From Trogon surrucura (lineage: Eukaryota; Chordata; Aves; Trogoniformes; Trogonidae), in assembly GCA_020746105.1 (NCBI GenBank), contig CM036617.1, forward strand, positions 140,209,845-140,273,844: DNA of 64,000 nt, read 5' to 3'. Of the stretch, positions 49,501-63,200 are shown one piece after another; the first letter of the stretch is position 1; each line of letters opens with the position of its first letter. Position numbers and translations under genes: made by a program. The notes under the pieces were generated by a model, which did no database searches, had not been told where the DNA came from, and worked only from the letters and a program-made list of their open reading frames with translations.

Positions 49501-50215
49501 TCTGGCTTCCCTCTCTTTGTCCTAGTAGAGGAAAATTGGTCACCACCTAGATTTTGATCTATGAACAAAAGAATTGCATTTGGCTTACGGAATTCAGCAG
49601 CACACGACACACGTGCTCCGTGTGTTGTCAAACCAAGGAGGCTCGCATTTAATTTCTGTCATCGCATTCTCATGGAGTGGCCGAGACTGTTTCCAGATAG
49701 GCAGAATATTTGTGACATATTTAACAACTAAGCAGTGTTACTATTTTTACAACTTTCAAGTTTTCTAACTTGACTGAAGACAAGAATTAATTCCCAGCTC
49801 TTAAGGGGCTAGTCAAAGAAGACACCTAGGGTCTCTACCAGCAAAATTAAGTCTTCTTCCAAGCAGCCCTCAAAGAAATTGGAACAATCTGAAAACCTTG
49901 GTGATAAGTCAGAGCTATACAACACACGTATGGCATCAGCAAGTACAAGGAAGAAGCAAAATGATGTGAGAGACAAAGGAAGAACTTTTAAGAGGACCTC
50001 TGAGGAACTCTCACTTCTCTACAAATGCTTTGTCCCAGGATGGGCTTCTGAAGGTATTCAAAAGACTCTTTAACCAAAAATAGTGTCCTCATCAGAAAAA
50101 AAAAGATACTGTAGTCGGTTTATGCTGCTTCATTCTTGTTCCCTAGCAGACCAGCCTGCAATCCACACCTGAAACACCAAAGTCACAGAAACTTCTAGCT
50201 GATTGCTACCACAAT

Positions 50216-50770
50216 TGTCCTGGTTTCAGCTGGGATAGAGCTAATTCTTTCCTCTTAGTAGCTAGAATAGTGCTGTGGTTTGGATTTTAGTTGTTGCTAA
50301 GAAATTAAGGACTTTTTAACTTCCAGTGTCTTGCTAAGTGTGCAGATGCACAAGAAGCTGGGAGGGAGAACAGCCAGAGAATGGACCTAAATTGGCCAAC
50401 GGAACATTGCATATCATACGATGTCCTGCTTAGTATACAAATGAGGGTTGACCAGGAAGCTGTCACTCTCTCTTCTGGGAGCACAGTTTGGGATTCTCTC
50501 CTTTGGAATCACTAGCCAGGAACAGGCTGGGCCTCAGTCAGAGGATGGTGAGCACATGCATTGTGCATCACTCATTTGTATATAATTTGTATATTCTATT
50601 ATTACTATAACTAAAATTTTAATTATTTTCAATTATTAAACTGTTTTTGTCCCAACCTATGAGTCTCCCTACCTCTACCTCTCCAACCCTCTCCTCCGTT
50701 CCTCAGGGCAGGGGAGGGTCAGTGAGCGACTGCATGATGTTTGGCTGCTGGTTGGGTTTAAATCACGGCA
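50216..50770 (+). mobile_element. Solo LTR of an avian endogenous retrovirus (ERVL-type)
   Basis: Starts tgtcctggtttcagctggga and ends in gggtttaaatcacggca, so it has TG...CA ends and about 555 bp. The inner text (gggagggagaacagccag, tcatacgatgtcctgct, tgcattgtgcatcactcatt, then tattaaactgtttt) matches the very common bird LTR that I associate with ERVL-type elements. A TATA-like agtatacaaatg lies near 50433 and an ATTAAA signal near 50635. No retroviral gene or second LTR is present, so it is a recombined solo LTR. Flanks acaat and acgac are only a partial match for a 5-bp target duplication. Confidence 0.8.
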
Positions 50771-52660
50771 ACGACATTACATATTTGGGAATTACCGTAA
50801 GTTTCCATTTCTTTTCTCAGCATTTAGTACATGGAATATGTAATTTGCTTCAAATAAAAAACAACCTTTCTCCAAACCTGAGCCTTAATCCAAGGTTTTC
50901 TAAAAACAGGGTTAAAGAGAGAGATTGTCCCTTGCAAAATGAACACTTTCCTTGAGCCAGTAAATGAGAACTTCCTTAAACCAACTCAGCTTTGAGCTTC
51001 CCAGGTAGTCTGGCACAGCCACTGGCTCTCTTGGCCGTGATTGCAAATCTCCTGAAAGCTACTGAACGAATGGGAAAATGTCAACTTTTATTAGGAAAAA
51101 AAAAAAAGAAAATAGTAACTAACAGATCTTAAACACACAGCAGACTGAAACACAGGTGCCAGCATTAGCAATAAGTGAAAGAAATACTGTTTTCATATTA
51201 TAAGGTGCTGACTGCTACACAGCCTAACTGCAAGCATAAGATATGATTAGCTGCAAAAAGGTAGGACTGCCCTTGCTGAGTTCAATTATAAAAAAGAACT
51301 GATGCACACACAAAGAAGTTTGGTATGATTGCACATGCAACGCACATTCAACTTGCCTAGAGCCAAAAGCCTTGCCTATTTGAGCCATAAATCACTCCCC
51401 TGACACCACACTTAGACCTAGGGGTGTGGAAATATACTGCAGACAGTCCTTGACTGCCTCTAAGATGCTTCACAATTAAAGTTCAGCACGAGTATCAGTC
51501 TGTAGTACTCCAGAATAACCTCTTCTGAATCAGATAGAAAGCCATGTTCCAAATTAATTTTTAAAGAAACCAGTTAAAACTCCCCGCTGGAAGAGGGGTG
51601 ACGTTTTGCACCATTAAATGCACTTGTCTTTTAAGAGGTTCCATGCAACATAGATGAAATTCAGAGTTCCATCTGCATGAGGGCAAGGAGAATGCAGGCA
51701 TTTAAAGGACTTTTTTGTTTGATTATAACTGAAGTGCAGTTCCTTAATGATAAGCGCTTGTAGAGTTGCATCTGTCTTTGGTAATTGGGAGCAGAAGTCC
51801 ATCTGCCAGAATGTGTTTGGTAAATCTCTTTGCAGGCTGCCATTTTGTGAGCAAGGATGTATACAACCCTGTGGGTGACCCCTCCCTAAAACTATTTGTA
51901 TAACCTGCCAGCTGTTCCTTTCTCTGACTCTTCCTCCAATTATCCTTTAGGAGGGAGTGGAAAGAGAGAGAAAACCCTGTCCAGACTTACACATATGCGT
52001 GCACAGCCACGAGGAGTAAGAAGGGGAAAAGGCATCATCCCCTTGACAATGCAGACTAGCATTGTTCTGCTGAAGAAATGGCCAGGAAGCAAATCACACC
52101 TGCCACTGGGGGGTCTTCTGCAGCAGTAATGCAACCTGCAGTCTGCTTTTCGCCCTTTATGCTTCCCCCTCCCCTTTGCTTCATTCCTTCTAGAGCTGCC
52201 CAGTTTCAATAATCATCCTCTGGGTGGAAGAAGGATAAAATGCAGGAAGGGAAGTAAGAGACACAAATCTCAGTGATCAACCTTCCCAGACTGAACTGGT
52301 GCAAAATTCCGCTCTTAATTACATTAATATTAAAAGACTCCCTGGAAGATACTATAAGAACAATTCTTTCCGAACACTTCAACAGATGAGCATGGCTTTC
52401 CTTTCCCCACTTCAGAGTGCTCTTTATTAACTTTTAAAATGTTTTAATTGTTTCTAATGTTTCTTCTAAGAGGAATTTCTTGTAGTGGGGGAAGAATGTT
52501 TGGTTGGGTTTTTCATGAGTAATTCTCAATGGAAATTCTCATCATTAGAAATCTGACCTTACATATAAAGAGCTGCCAGGGAAAAAAGCATAATTAATTA
52601 GTCACATTATTTTTTCTCCAGCATATTTTAAAAATTAGCAGCTGGAGAATGAAGGAGATG
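50771..52660. other. Non-coding stretch, nothing recognised
   Basis: No exon, RNA gene or transposon is recognised. Open frames are up to about 90 codons, without domains. Confidence 0.5.
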
Positions 52661-52745
52661 GGGGCTGATCCTGCAGCCCATTCACACGATAGCTGTGGCG
52701 CTGATGCCTCCAGGAATGCACACAGGGACAGCAGGATCAGGCCCT
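52661..52745. repeat. Old foldback repeat (amniote MITE-like)
   Basis: The left end gggctgatcctgcagccc and the right end, in reverse complement, gggcctgatcctgctgtcc form an imperfect inverted repeat around about 45 bp. The words ctgatcctgca and gcaggatcaggcc are typical of an old palindromic repeat seen in birds, turtles and crocodiles. The family name is not recalled. Confidence 0.45.
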
Positions 52746-53459
52746 TAAGCATAAGCCAGGCAGAAGTAAGGCTTGCAGATAGCCAGAGATCGGGCTTCCT
52801 GTCGTAGTAACCTGAGCACTCACATTCTCCATTAGAGTAAACAGGCATTTTAGTGGGTACCTGATTTAAAATCATCAGTGTCTTATGGCACGTGGACTTA
52901 CCCAGCAACTGGGAGCCCTCCTAAAAATGCAAGGCACTGATTCTCCACCCCATTACACACCAGTTCTATGCCTGCGTGATTCTATTGATTTTAATTGTGT
53001 GTCGTATCAGCTTACTCCACCGTAACAGAGCTGAGAAGCAGGTCCTGAATATCTCATCCAGAAGCAACTGTACTTCAAGTATCTCTTTATTTGCATTTCT
53101 ACCCTGAGGCATCATTTATCATGAGAACTATTCAGTACACAGGATTTTAGAGTTTTATGCTCCAGACATTTCACCATTTCAGTAACTTCCTCTCCCAAAA
53201 TAGAGAAAAACAGCATTTCATAAAAGGAACCGTGTTTGAGATTTTGATCTGAGCTCAAGATTTAGTTGTGTTATCTACTCATGCCTAGCTCACACATATG
53301 GAAACACCTATGGCTTCAAAAATCATCAGTTTTGAGATCTCCAACTATCATTTCATTCTATCACAGAGAGAGAATAGCAACTTTATGGCTGTATAGCTCA
53401 TGCTATTAGAGAAAAATTATTCAAATTTAGGCCAAAACTCTATCGTAATTAAAGGTCTG

Positions 53460-53625
53460 GTGGGCAGAGCTCTAACTGGAAATCTGGATTATGTGTTACC
53501 ACTTTTTTGAAATCTAAGGTATGCTTCTCTCTGCATCACTTTTCCATGTGTAAAATGAGGATGACACACCTCTCTTTCCCCCACACCTTTTGTTGGCTTC
53601 ATATAAATTTTGAGGTCAGGAATTC
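53460..53625 (+). repeat. MIR SINE fragment
   Basis: Contains gctctaactggaaatctgga, then tctctctgcatcacttttcc and atgtgtaaaatgaggatgac. The last two match the MIR core 'tctctgtgcctcagtttcctcatctgtaaaatggggataa' closely in order. Best of the MIR-like copies here. Confidence 0.6.
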
Positions 53626-54070
53626 TTTCAGTCCAGGTATGGTCTAGCAACTCCACCTTTGGCAGACAAACACTTCATTGCTCTCATCCATCCTCACCCA
53701 GGACTACCATTCCCTCAGCAGAGTTTTTGAGGGTAAGGTATATCGGTGCTCCCTTTATTGTTTCAATGCAAAGTTCAGGCTTACATCAAACCCAACTTTC
53801 ACCATTAGTTGAAGAAAAACTTTTGGACTTTATAACCAGGAGGCTGAGGTGACTTCATACAATCCTCATAATTTCATAGAAGGCACTACTTCCAGCCCTG
53901 ACTTGGTGAGAGGCTGTTCCAAAGCAGTAAGTAACATCACTGCAACCTGCCCTACTACCAATTGCCTTTCTACAGCTTGTGGATTTGAGGTCTCATGTGG
54001 GACATCCTTAGAGGCTACTCTGGTGAAATCGGTATTATTTCTAATCCAGTCGTTCAACAGAACACGTATT

Positions 54071-54253
54071 CATAGAACCACAGAATGGCCTAGGCTGGAA
54101 GGGACCTTAGAGATCATTTAATCCAACCTCCCTGTCACGGGCAGGGACGCCTCTCAACTAGATCAGGCAACACATGGGGACCCAACGGGGACTGAACCTG
54201 CGACCTTGGTGTTATCAGCACCATGCTCTAACCGAGTGAGCTAACCAGCCCCC
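54071..54253 (-). mobile_element. tRNA-Ile-derived SINE with CR1-like tail, reverse orientation
   Basis: Second copy of the family at 20978-21168, on the minus strand. The head is better kept: the A box is TAGCTCACTCGG at 54243-54232, the B box is GGTTCAGTCCC at 54198-54188, and an anticodon loop CTGATAA (anticodon GAT, isoleucine) lies at 54218-54212. The tail carries gggaggttggatta, gatctctaaggtcccttcc and ends attctgtggttctatg. The two copies share body and tail with few differences. Internal Pol III boxes are present, but B-box changes and lack of intact tRNA ends make a working tRNA unlikely. Confidence 0.87.
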
Positions 54254-57200
54254 TCTTCCTATGCTGGAAACTCTTCAGAAAGTTTTCAACATTTCTATTA
54301 TTAATAAAGATTTTCTGGATTTGGACCAGCTTATAAAAATTAAAACATTTCAGTAAAAAATTCATTTTGCAGAAATGATTAAAAAAAAACCAAAACCAAA
54401 CAAAAACCAGAAAATAACCAACAGAAAAAAGTTTGCAACATTCAAACACATCTAACAAAATGTGAGGATATTAAAATGAAAATTAATCCAAAGCAACCAT
54501 TTCAGAGTCTCTGATTCCAACTATCTACTATCAAGAAAAGAAGACTGACAACAACAACAGCAATCAAATATTGTAATTATCTATTTTTCCTTTCTCTCTC
54601 TGGTGAACTTGTTTTATGTTTTCTTTCTCGACACTAGTAGCTTTACTCACAATTTTGAATAAACACACAATTATTGTCTGAGATTCATATCTGGACAGCT
54701 ATCAAAGTGCAAAGAATTGTTATAGACTTTAAAAAAATCTATTCACTCTGAGGAACAGGAAGACAAGTCTTCAGATGATGTTAATCAGCATAATTCCACT
54801 CACTCAAAAGGAATTACATAATTTACACCAGCTCAGGATGTGGTTCACCATTTTAAATTAGGATCTTGGTTTATTTAATGTGTTATTGCAGAGCTCTGAG
54901 ACTCCAAAGCCACTCTGTCCTTACTTTTATCTATTTACAGATAATCATGTTTCCTTAAAACAGCTTCAACTGCCACAGTTAAAATCTTAAAACCTCCTTA
55001 CATCTAAAGTTATTACTTCCTGCCGGGAATGTCTGAAAGGAGTTGGAATATTAATCTCTTTAAATAGGTCTCCTGGGAATATATCGGTGTTTTTCCTTGA
55101 TGGGATGCTTTCTGTGGAATTTGATAATCCTTGGCATTTTCAGCATTTTGCACAAAGCATCATTCTTAAGGAGTGTCCTATTATATGCTAGCTTTAAAAC
55201 GTCTGGAAAGGCTGAAAGACGGTTCTACCTTTAACCTGAAGACAAGTTGGTTTTAATTCATTCTCTAACAGCAACAAAGGGAGGATTTCTAACAGAGTTG
55301 TTTAAAGAAAGTCTACCAATATGAAGTCTTCCATTTGTTGGCTGTGTGTACTCAAATTCTTTTTAAAAAATGGCTACAGTTTCTAGCTTCTCTTCTCACA
55401 GACTGTTTTGTGTATTTGGTCCTACACTGTCTGTTCTTGGTTGCCACTTGTATCATACCAGAGCTTCTCCCAAGCATGCAGCTGTCCATCCCACTGTTGA
55501 AAACATAAAATCTTTTCTCTCCTGCAAAGTCATAGTTCTAAGAATCCAGAAGTGAGAAAAGAGTTTGTGGTTCAAAGATTTCAAGGTCAGAAAGGATTGC
55601 TTGGGCATCAAGTCCCACTAAGGAACCCCTGTATCTGCTCACTAACTTCTAATTGGGTTGCAGCTCTAATTCTCAAAAAATTGGCCCAAAATCTCGGTGC
55701 ACTGGTTGCGTCAGCAATCCACAGCTGCTCTGGAAACCATGTTCCTGAAATGTGTTTTCAGACTGAAACCAATCAGAAGTCTGGAAACATCAGTACCTGC
55801 TGAAGCCCCAAAATGTTCAGGGCTACACGTGGTAGGTGGTTCAGTGAGGTATGGGGAAAACTGACAAGCAATCTGATTTTTTAAAAGATACTGAGTCTCG
55901 AAGACAATGTTCAGAGATGTAAATGCCTTATACTGTAATCACAGCTGAAAGAGAAAGAAGACTTTGCTCACTGAAGAGCATGATCCGGAGTTCTGTCTGA
56001 GCTGGCCATTGGTGCGTTCTGTGTAGAGGTTCTCACATACAGCCAGACATTCTCCTGTTTTTCAGCTGTGGTCATTTAAAACTATCTACACCCAAGTACT
56101 GAACTGTTTGTTATCACTTTCAGCAATCTATATATTTCAGGCTAATGACAAAACTCACTATTCTCACTTTATGCAAATTAAAACAGTAAACGTATTTCAT
56201 TGTGTTCTAATTGTGTGATAAGTTCACATTTTTAATTCTTTTTTTTTCATATTCACTTTCATTTCCTTTTAGCTGATCTAATTTATTAATTAATCAGCTG
56301 TCTTGAAATATAATCCAGCCACAGTGTATTTCATTTAATGCAATTAAAACCCCTGAATGTTTTCTGGAGGGAATGTTTCTCAAATGGAGTAGGTCTTCCC
56401 TCTGGGAATTGCTGAACAATTTAGAGCAATGTAATCCAGAGAAGACCAGTCTCACTGATGAGTAATTTTGTTTGTCGATATTTTTCCCATACAGAAGCTC
56501 TTTTCTAGGCAAGACAAAGGATAAAATTCTGAAATCTTTACTCAAGTTATTGAGTAAATCTTTCACAGAACTTGTTCCCCATAGTCCTTGGTATTATTGT
56601 TTCCTTCTCAATTTACACTCAAACAATTTCTTAACGTGTTCAAAGGGATTTCAGCTAAATAAGGAAGCAGTGAAATTCACCCTGTGCAGGAGGCCAGCAC
56701 CCAATGCAATCTATTCTACCAGCCTACTTTCAGCCCTCAAATCAACACTTTTTAGTTAACCTGTAGCCACCAACATACACATAGCAACCAGAAGGCCCAA
56801 CTGTGCTTTTACTGAAGTGGGGGAAATTTTTTATCCAAGATCAAGAATGGACCAATAAAAATAAATCTCTAGTACAAACTTGCAGAAATCTGCAGCTGTT
56901 CAATTTGCTGCTCCAGATCAGGGCCTGCACAGTCTTACACTAGAAACAAATAGCTGGTAGGGTCACACTGCATTGCTGCATTGCTGTAACAGTAAGTACT
57001 TTAATTCCCAGGCATCATTAAGTCGCACAATGGCTGCTTCGCAAATTACATTGAATTCTTTAATGGATATTACCTGCTCTAGGAAAGGAATACATATTCT
57101 AGATTATCATGGCTATGGTTAGCATATTAGTTTTGCAACGACTCAGTTTTCAAGTTACTATTTTCTCTGTATTAGCTTGATTATCACCTTAAAAAGCTAT

Positions 57201-60200
57201 CTAAGCTGTGCCATTGCGGTCAAACTTGAAAAACATTCAAGATGCAAAAGATTCACTTAGAACTGATTAATACTGTGTAGGGGAAAGAAAAAGTCCGATC
57301 CATCTTGCTGTGGATGGATGAAATAATTTTTTATTTATCTCTTATACTTGCAAGCTTTCTGCATTTCTATTTTATTTCTGCAGTCATCACTAAGTTGAAT
57401 TTAAATTTTAGCTGTCATTTGTAATATCTACCTTTGCAAACATAATTCATTTAATTAGCAAATTATCTAGTGGCTTCTTTTACCTTTTTTCCCCTCAAGG
57501 TTTATTGAACATTTGCCAGGAGCATCTTCACAGACAGCACACCACATGGATTACAGTTACAAGATCTCAAATCTACATTCCTTATTTTGTCACTCACCTG
57601 GGCAAGCAAAGCCAGGCAAAGCAAGTATCTCACAGAAGTACAAACTTCATTTAGTGCCTTTGCCAACACACTAGGATGAGGTTCACACACTGGACACTCC
57701 TGTGTGCTTAACAGAATATGCAAACCTTCACAGCATGGTACCTCCGTGGTGAACATATTAGTTTAATTAACACAAGGAGCTAATGTTAAGTAGTTCCCAG
57801 TTTTAACTAGCAGCATGCCTATAAATTCTCCGCCAGCTAAAGCATGAATTTCAATCCAAAGAGGATGCAGAGGGTTATCCCTGCAGATACTGGGCCTGAA
57901 TTTGAGCTGCTTAATGTTGTCTAAATTAAGCACAATTCTGCTGAAGTCATTGCCTGGGATGGGTGGTTACATGAAGGACTGTCCCTAGCTAGAGTAGTGG
58001 GGCCACAGTCTTACAAAGAGCTTCACAAAGCCATCCCAAAGACCAGACTCACTGCTGCTGAGGATAGCAAACTTGAAAGTTTAGGCCCAGACACAGCCTC
58101 TGGACCAATGTGCTACCAGACCCACCTGAACAGGGCTTTGTGCGAAACAGCTTCGAGTCATCTGCAAAGCAGGACTCCCTACGTGGGACACATCATATGC
58201 AGGAGACCACCCAAACACGAGGTCAAGGCAGCTGCTCTGGTTGGAGCAGCCACCTTGTGCGTGTTCCAGCATGTCCAGCTACAACAGGAAGTGCGTGGGC
58301 AGGTGGCTAGCTAGATGCCTGCCACCAGCCAACCACACAAATCAGGCCTGACATTCTGCAGCAAGGCTGAAGGAATCTCCATGCCTCTCGCAAAGCCCTA
58401 GATGGCAGGTGGGAGCAACCACAGTCACACTACAAAATCTGACACAGGATTTGTTCCCACCTCTCTCATTCCACAACTGACGCTCCGCTCAGAACACAAA
58501 AGCAAAGAAATTTTCACATCAACTGACTTTTTTGGGGTCTAGTAATAGAAGATGAAAAGTCTAGGCCTGCTGCTACTCCTTCTCAAATAACAAAGCAGAA
58601 CTAAACCTAGGAACTAGGTCTAGCGGCAGCTGCCAAGTTTAACGCAATGCCAATTCCAAGGAATGTCAGTGTCACAGTCCTCTCAAGAGCCAGCTGCCCT
58701 TTATTCTTATTGCAATTTCTCATAGATTATGAGCATATTGCAAAAAAACCCCAAAACCAAACAACAAACTACCAACCTCATGGCTTAGCCTTAAAGGCCT
58801 CTAGACAGTATATGGCAATATACAGACTGCCTGTAGTTACGTTCAAAGTCAGATCATAGGTTGTTTAGCAAAGGGACCTCATTCACTGTATAAAATTCAT
58901 CACAATCTTTTCTGTGTAGCTGAAGATTGGGATGCCACAGATACATGGCAAGAGAAGTCAGGAGTTGACCACCTAGAGCTGAACACCTTACTTTCAGGAG
59001 AAAACAATTATATAAGCAATACTGTAGCAAAGTTGAAAACCCACAAGGCATTAAAGGCAAACAGAGCCATTTTAATATATTTTTCTATGCTTGCCTGTAC
59101 ATGACAGCTGCTTTTTAAATTTAATCATCTTCAAGCAGACTTCTTCATACATAGTAATGGTGGCATTCACCTGCAGTGAGCTAGTAGTATGAATGCACTG
59201 CTGACAGACCCTCTATTTCATGAAGAAATACGACTGCAAGGGAGAAAAATGTCAGCCATGTGCAAACAAGGACCTTCCTCTGTTCCACACTCCAGAAATA
59301 TCCATTTGAATGAGAAGGATGAGAAGATTTTAAAAAGTAAGTTCAATTGAAAAGAAAAATTTAAGTTCTCTCTGATCTCTGAGGTTTAAGCATGTGATAA
59401 GATCAACTTCCCATTCTTTGTAAAGAACACCCTAGCTTAGAAACCCAACAATTCTAGGAGAACAAAAACCAGAAAATACGCTAGCAGTGGTGCTGTACAT
59501 GACTTGTTTGGATGCTAAATAGTGCAGAGCACCTGAAATGCCACTGATTTCAATGAGAAATGCACTCAGCACCAGGCTTTTTTCGTTTTAAATGTGAGAA
59601 CAGTCCACAAGAGACAACAAAGCTTTCTGCTAAGGAGGTGTGGATTTTAACAGATTTGGCAAAGTAACAAGTGAAAAGGAAAAAGAGGAGAAGACACTGT
59701 ATGCCTGCCTGAGTTGTGTAACAATATCCCAGGCAAAACACAGCAGGCCCTATTACTTTCTAAGATAAGCCTGCAGAAGGCGATGTGGTTAATGAGAGCT
59801 GTAGCTGGCCCCTGGGCATAGCTGTCCTCCCGCAGCAGTGCACAGGCTCTCCAAAAGCACCGATTCCCTCTTCTAGCTCATACAAACATTTCTGCTGGAA
59901 ACAGAGTCAAGTTGGATCTCTTGTAGACAGTGTACTGAGGTTACCAAATCCTGCCATGTTAAAAGAGCAGCAAGTGCTGCAACAACAGCTGTTCCTAACA
60001 GCTTTGTTACAAATTTATGAAGTGGAAGTCCTGACACAGAAACCCAAGATGAAGTCAACTCCCTTACTCTGTCAAGTGCGTATTTTTCTCATTATTCAAC
60101 ACTTAACGGGGATGACAGCCAAGATTAAATAGTCACTCATCTTCTGCGCCATTATAGCTCCTGCATGATTGCTTCAAATTAAATCTAACAGTCAATGAAA

Positions 60201-63200
60201 TAGTCAATATTTAATTTACTCATTGCAGGTGGCGATTTAGCTCCAGTTACGATATCATTTAATGACAGAAATATTGGTATTTATCACTTTTTATGAGTCT
60301 TCAGAAGATACAGAGTTCCTTCATCAGGCAAAATGTCCATGCAGCTTTAAGTCATATGTCACTCAGAGAGTGCAGATTTTGAACACTAAGGGTGTGTTCT
60401 TTTTCCCTGCTTTTTGGGGTACTCACTATCAGTGAAAAGGCATAAGGGTGCTGTATAAATCTCCAGAGACCTAGTAAGCCAATTGTGACACTTCCTCTAA
60501 GAGCACCTGCTGACTAGCTAGTGGTGCAGAACAGTCATATTTACAAGAACCTGATATACCAATGACAGTCCAGGGCAATCAGGGTTAATTCCTACTCTTT
60601 TGACCTCACTGGCTTACTTACATAAAAGCCATTACACAAGTAGGGAGAGACTACCCAGAAACATTTTGGCGACATTTGTTACTGACCTTTTGACCATTTA
60701 AGAGTTCATCAACTGAGGACAGATCATTTTTTTGCCCTGTTTCTAGAAAAACGGCAATGTCCTTGCTCCCTTTTATTGAACATGCTACAATTTTTTGCTT
60801 TTTGTGAGTTCTATTTTAGGTGAACAAAAACATGCACTTCAGTTCCCTGATAAGACAGACTTTATGCTGAAATTCCTTCCCCCTGAAACATGGAGCTTCT
60901 TCATGTGTCATCAGATACTGCAATATAGGAAACTTCATCATGTCTGCCATGGACAGTTCGGATCTTGCTTAAAGGTCAGAAATTAGAATGAAAAAGCACA
61001 ACTAGGTTAAGCATTCGACTTTCATCCCTTTTCCTGCTAAGAAAGAACTGAGGGCCAAGTCTGCCTTAATCCCCACACACCTCAAGTGAGTATTTGCTTG
61101 TATAAAGACCCATATTCAAGTGACTCCCTGGACGGTGAATGAGGAGGTATTTGCAGGAGAGGGGGAGGCTAGTAAACACCAGCTGAAACCCGGTGCAGAA
61201 GCTCAGCAGACAAACACAAAGACATCACTGCTTCTCGCCCTCTGAAGAACTACAGAAACTCATCTGTGCTTTGGGACCAAGACAGCTTTATAGAGGGATG
61301 CCTGAGGATGGCCTCGACCACCCTCTAGTCCCCTGTGGATTTCTGCCCGCAGAAAAATGCATCTGAGTTTTTTCAACATTGCCTTGAACGGGGTCCCTTC
61401 TGCACTATGAATATTGGCGGCACATTATTTCTCCCTGCTCACAGGCTCAGCTGCAGGAACGCACACACAAGGGTGTTCTGCACATCCCGTGGTTCCTCCT
61501 CCCCTCCCCGCTGGCTTGAAGTGAGAAATCCTGTGCTCACAGCAGCCACTGGCAGGCAAGGCTTCCCAAATCCAGGTGCTAGTGCATAAAGAGGTGTCCC
61601 TTCTATCTGCCTGCAAAGCAAGAAAAAGCCCAACCTGTGCAATTACATAGTTTAATGTTTCAGGACATGTGCTTTTGTTTCCTGTAAGTTAAAAAGCTGC
61701 TTTGGGATTAATTTGGGTAGCAATCTGCTTTGCTAATCATGTGTTTGCATATACTTGTTTGGAATTCCATGTGTTGTGTATGTCATTACAGAGTGCACAG
61801 TTATACTTTGCTTTCTGTTATGTGTAAAAATCTGGTTGAAAAACAGGCACGCTTCACAAAAATATCTCTGAAATTTTGTTCCATCAAAAACACTTCAATT
61901 GGTTGGTACTTTCATGAGCATTTACACCAAACAAAAAAACTTTTCTGTTTTTCGTATAGAAATTTTTAAGTTTTTGAACCAGACCAAAAGTATTTCTAAT
62001 CTTTGTTAAATTGATATAATGGAATAATGAGCTTGGTACTACAAGGATTTTTATGTTTCACAACACCAGGAAATTCTAATAGTTTTTATGGTGCATTGAA
62101 TTTCCAGGTCTAAACACAGACTGATTGTCACTGGAAGGGGGGTGGGGGTGTGCAGCAGAAGATGGGAGTTGAAGATTTTTGTGGCCATATGCTCATTCTC
62201 GTAAAGCTGTGCAGTCAATTAATGAGTTGAATAATACCATATTTTTAGCTATTTGAAGATAAAATTGTGCCCATAGACAAAGAGCATTCTTCCTGCTTAG
62301 AGACTGATTTTTATGTGTCTGAACTTTGAATGTGAGTCCCTACAAATTGTGTGTGTGTTGTTTATATTTGTGGTGTGTTAACGATCCCAAGCGAAAACTG
62401 CAATACTAACAATGGAGAGCCAGATTGTATCTTTGCCCCAAGCCGTGGATAACTCTGTCCCCTCAGCATCAGCACTGGGAGAGAATCAAATCTCTGCCGC
62501 CCCTTTGCTCCAAGGGATAGCAATTTGCTGCTGATCTACAGCAGCAGTAAATTACAACGCACCAACCTCACTCACAAGTGCTCACGGATACCCTCGGGTG
62601 ACAGAGCAAAACCCTCTCCCACTCCTCCATCCATCTGATCATGGCCACGGGAAGAGGCAGGAGGAGGTGCACCACATCTGTGTGGCTGGACAGAAGCACT
62701 GCTCCAGGGACTTGTAGGTCAAGTGACGGTTTAACAAGGGTTTCCCCTACATTTACCATGCATGCATTTGCAGTCTTACCTTGTGCAGGCCTACAGGTTG
62801 TCTGAGCGTTTACGTTCACTGTACCTATGGCTGTACCAGTTCTGTCACCTCAAATGGCTCCAAGATGCCCCCATGCTTTCCAAATAGTCCTGCTGGCATG
62901 CAAATGCCTCAGCAAGTCCATGAATGGTGCACAGAAGCATAGGAGACAGAAAAATACCTGGGCAAGAGAGTGCTTTAAGTGTAGTGTACTATAATTTACC
63001 AGGCAGCTCTTCCAAGTTCCCAGCCACAAACAACAAGAAATGCCCCACTGTGAGGAAAGCACGTCTCTGGGCAGAAATGATGTAGCCGTGGTTGAGGAAA
63101 ACATGAGGGCTGGGAAAGCAATAACCTACTCACCCAGTGTGCAGCCTTGTGTCCTGTGCAGGTCAGTCACGTACAGGCTTACTTTGCCTTCAGCCCTCAA

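Noticed and set aside
54180-54253. Apparent tRNA-Ile gene on the minus strand.
   Set aside because: Same SINE family with a CR1-like tail directly attached; no clean tRNA 3' end or terminator.
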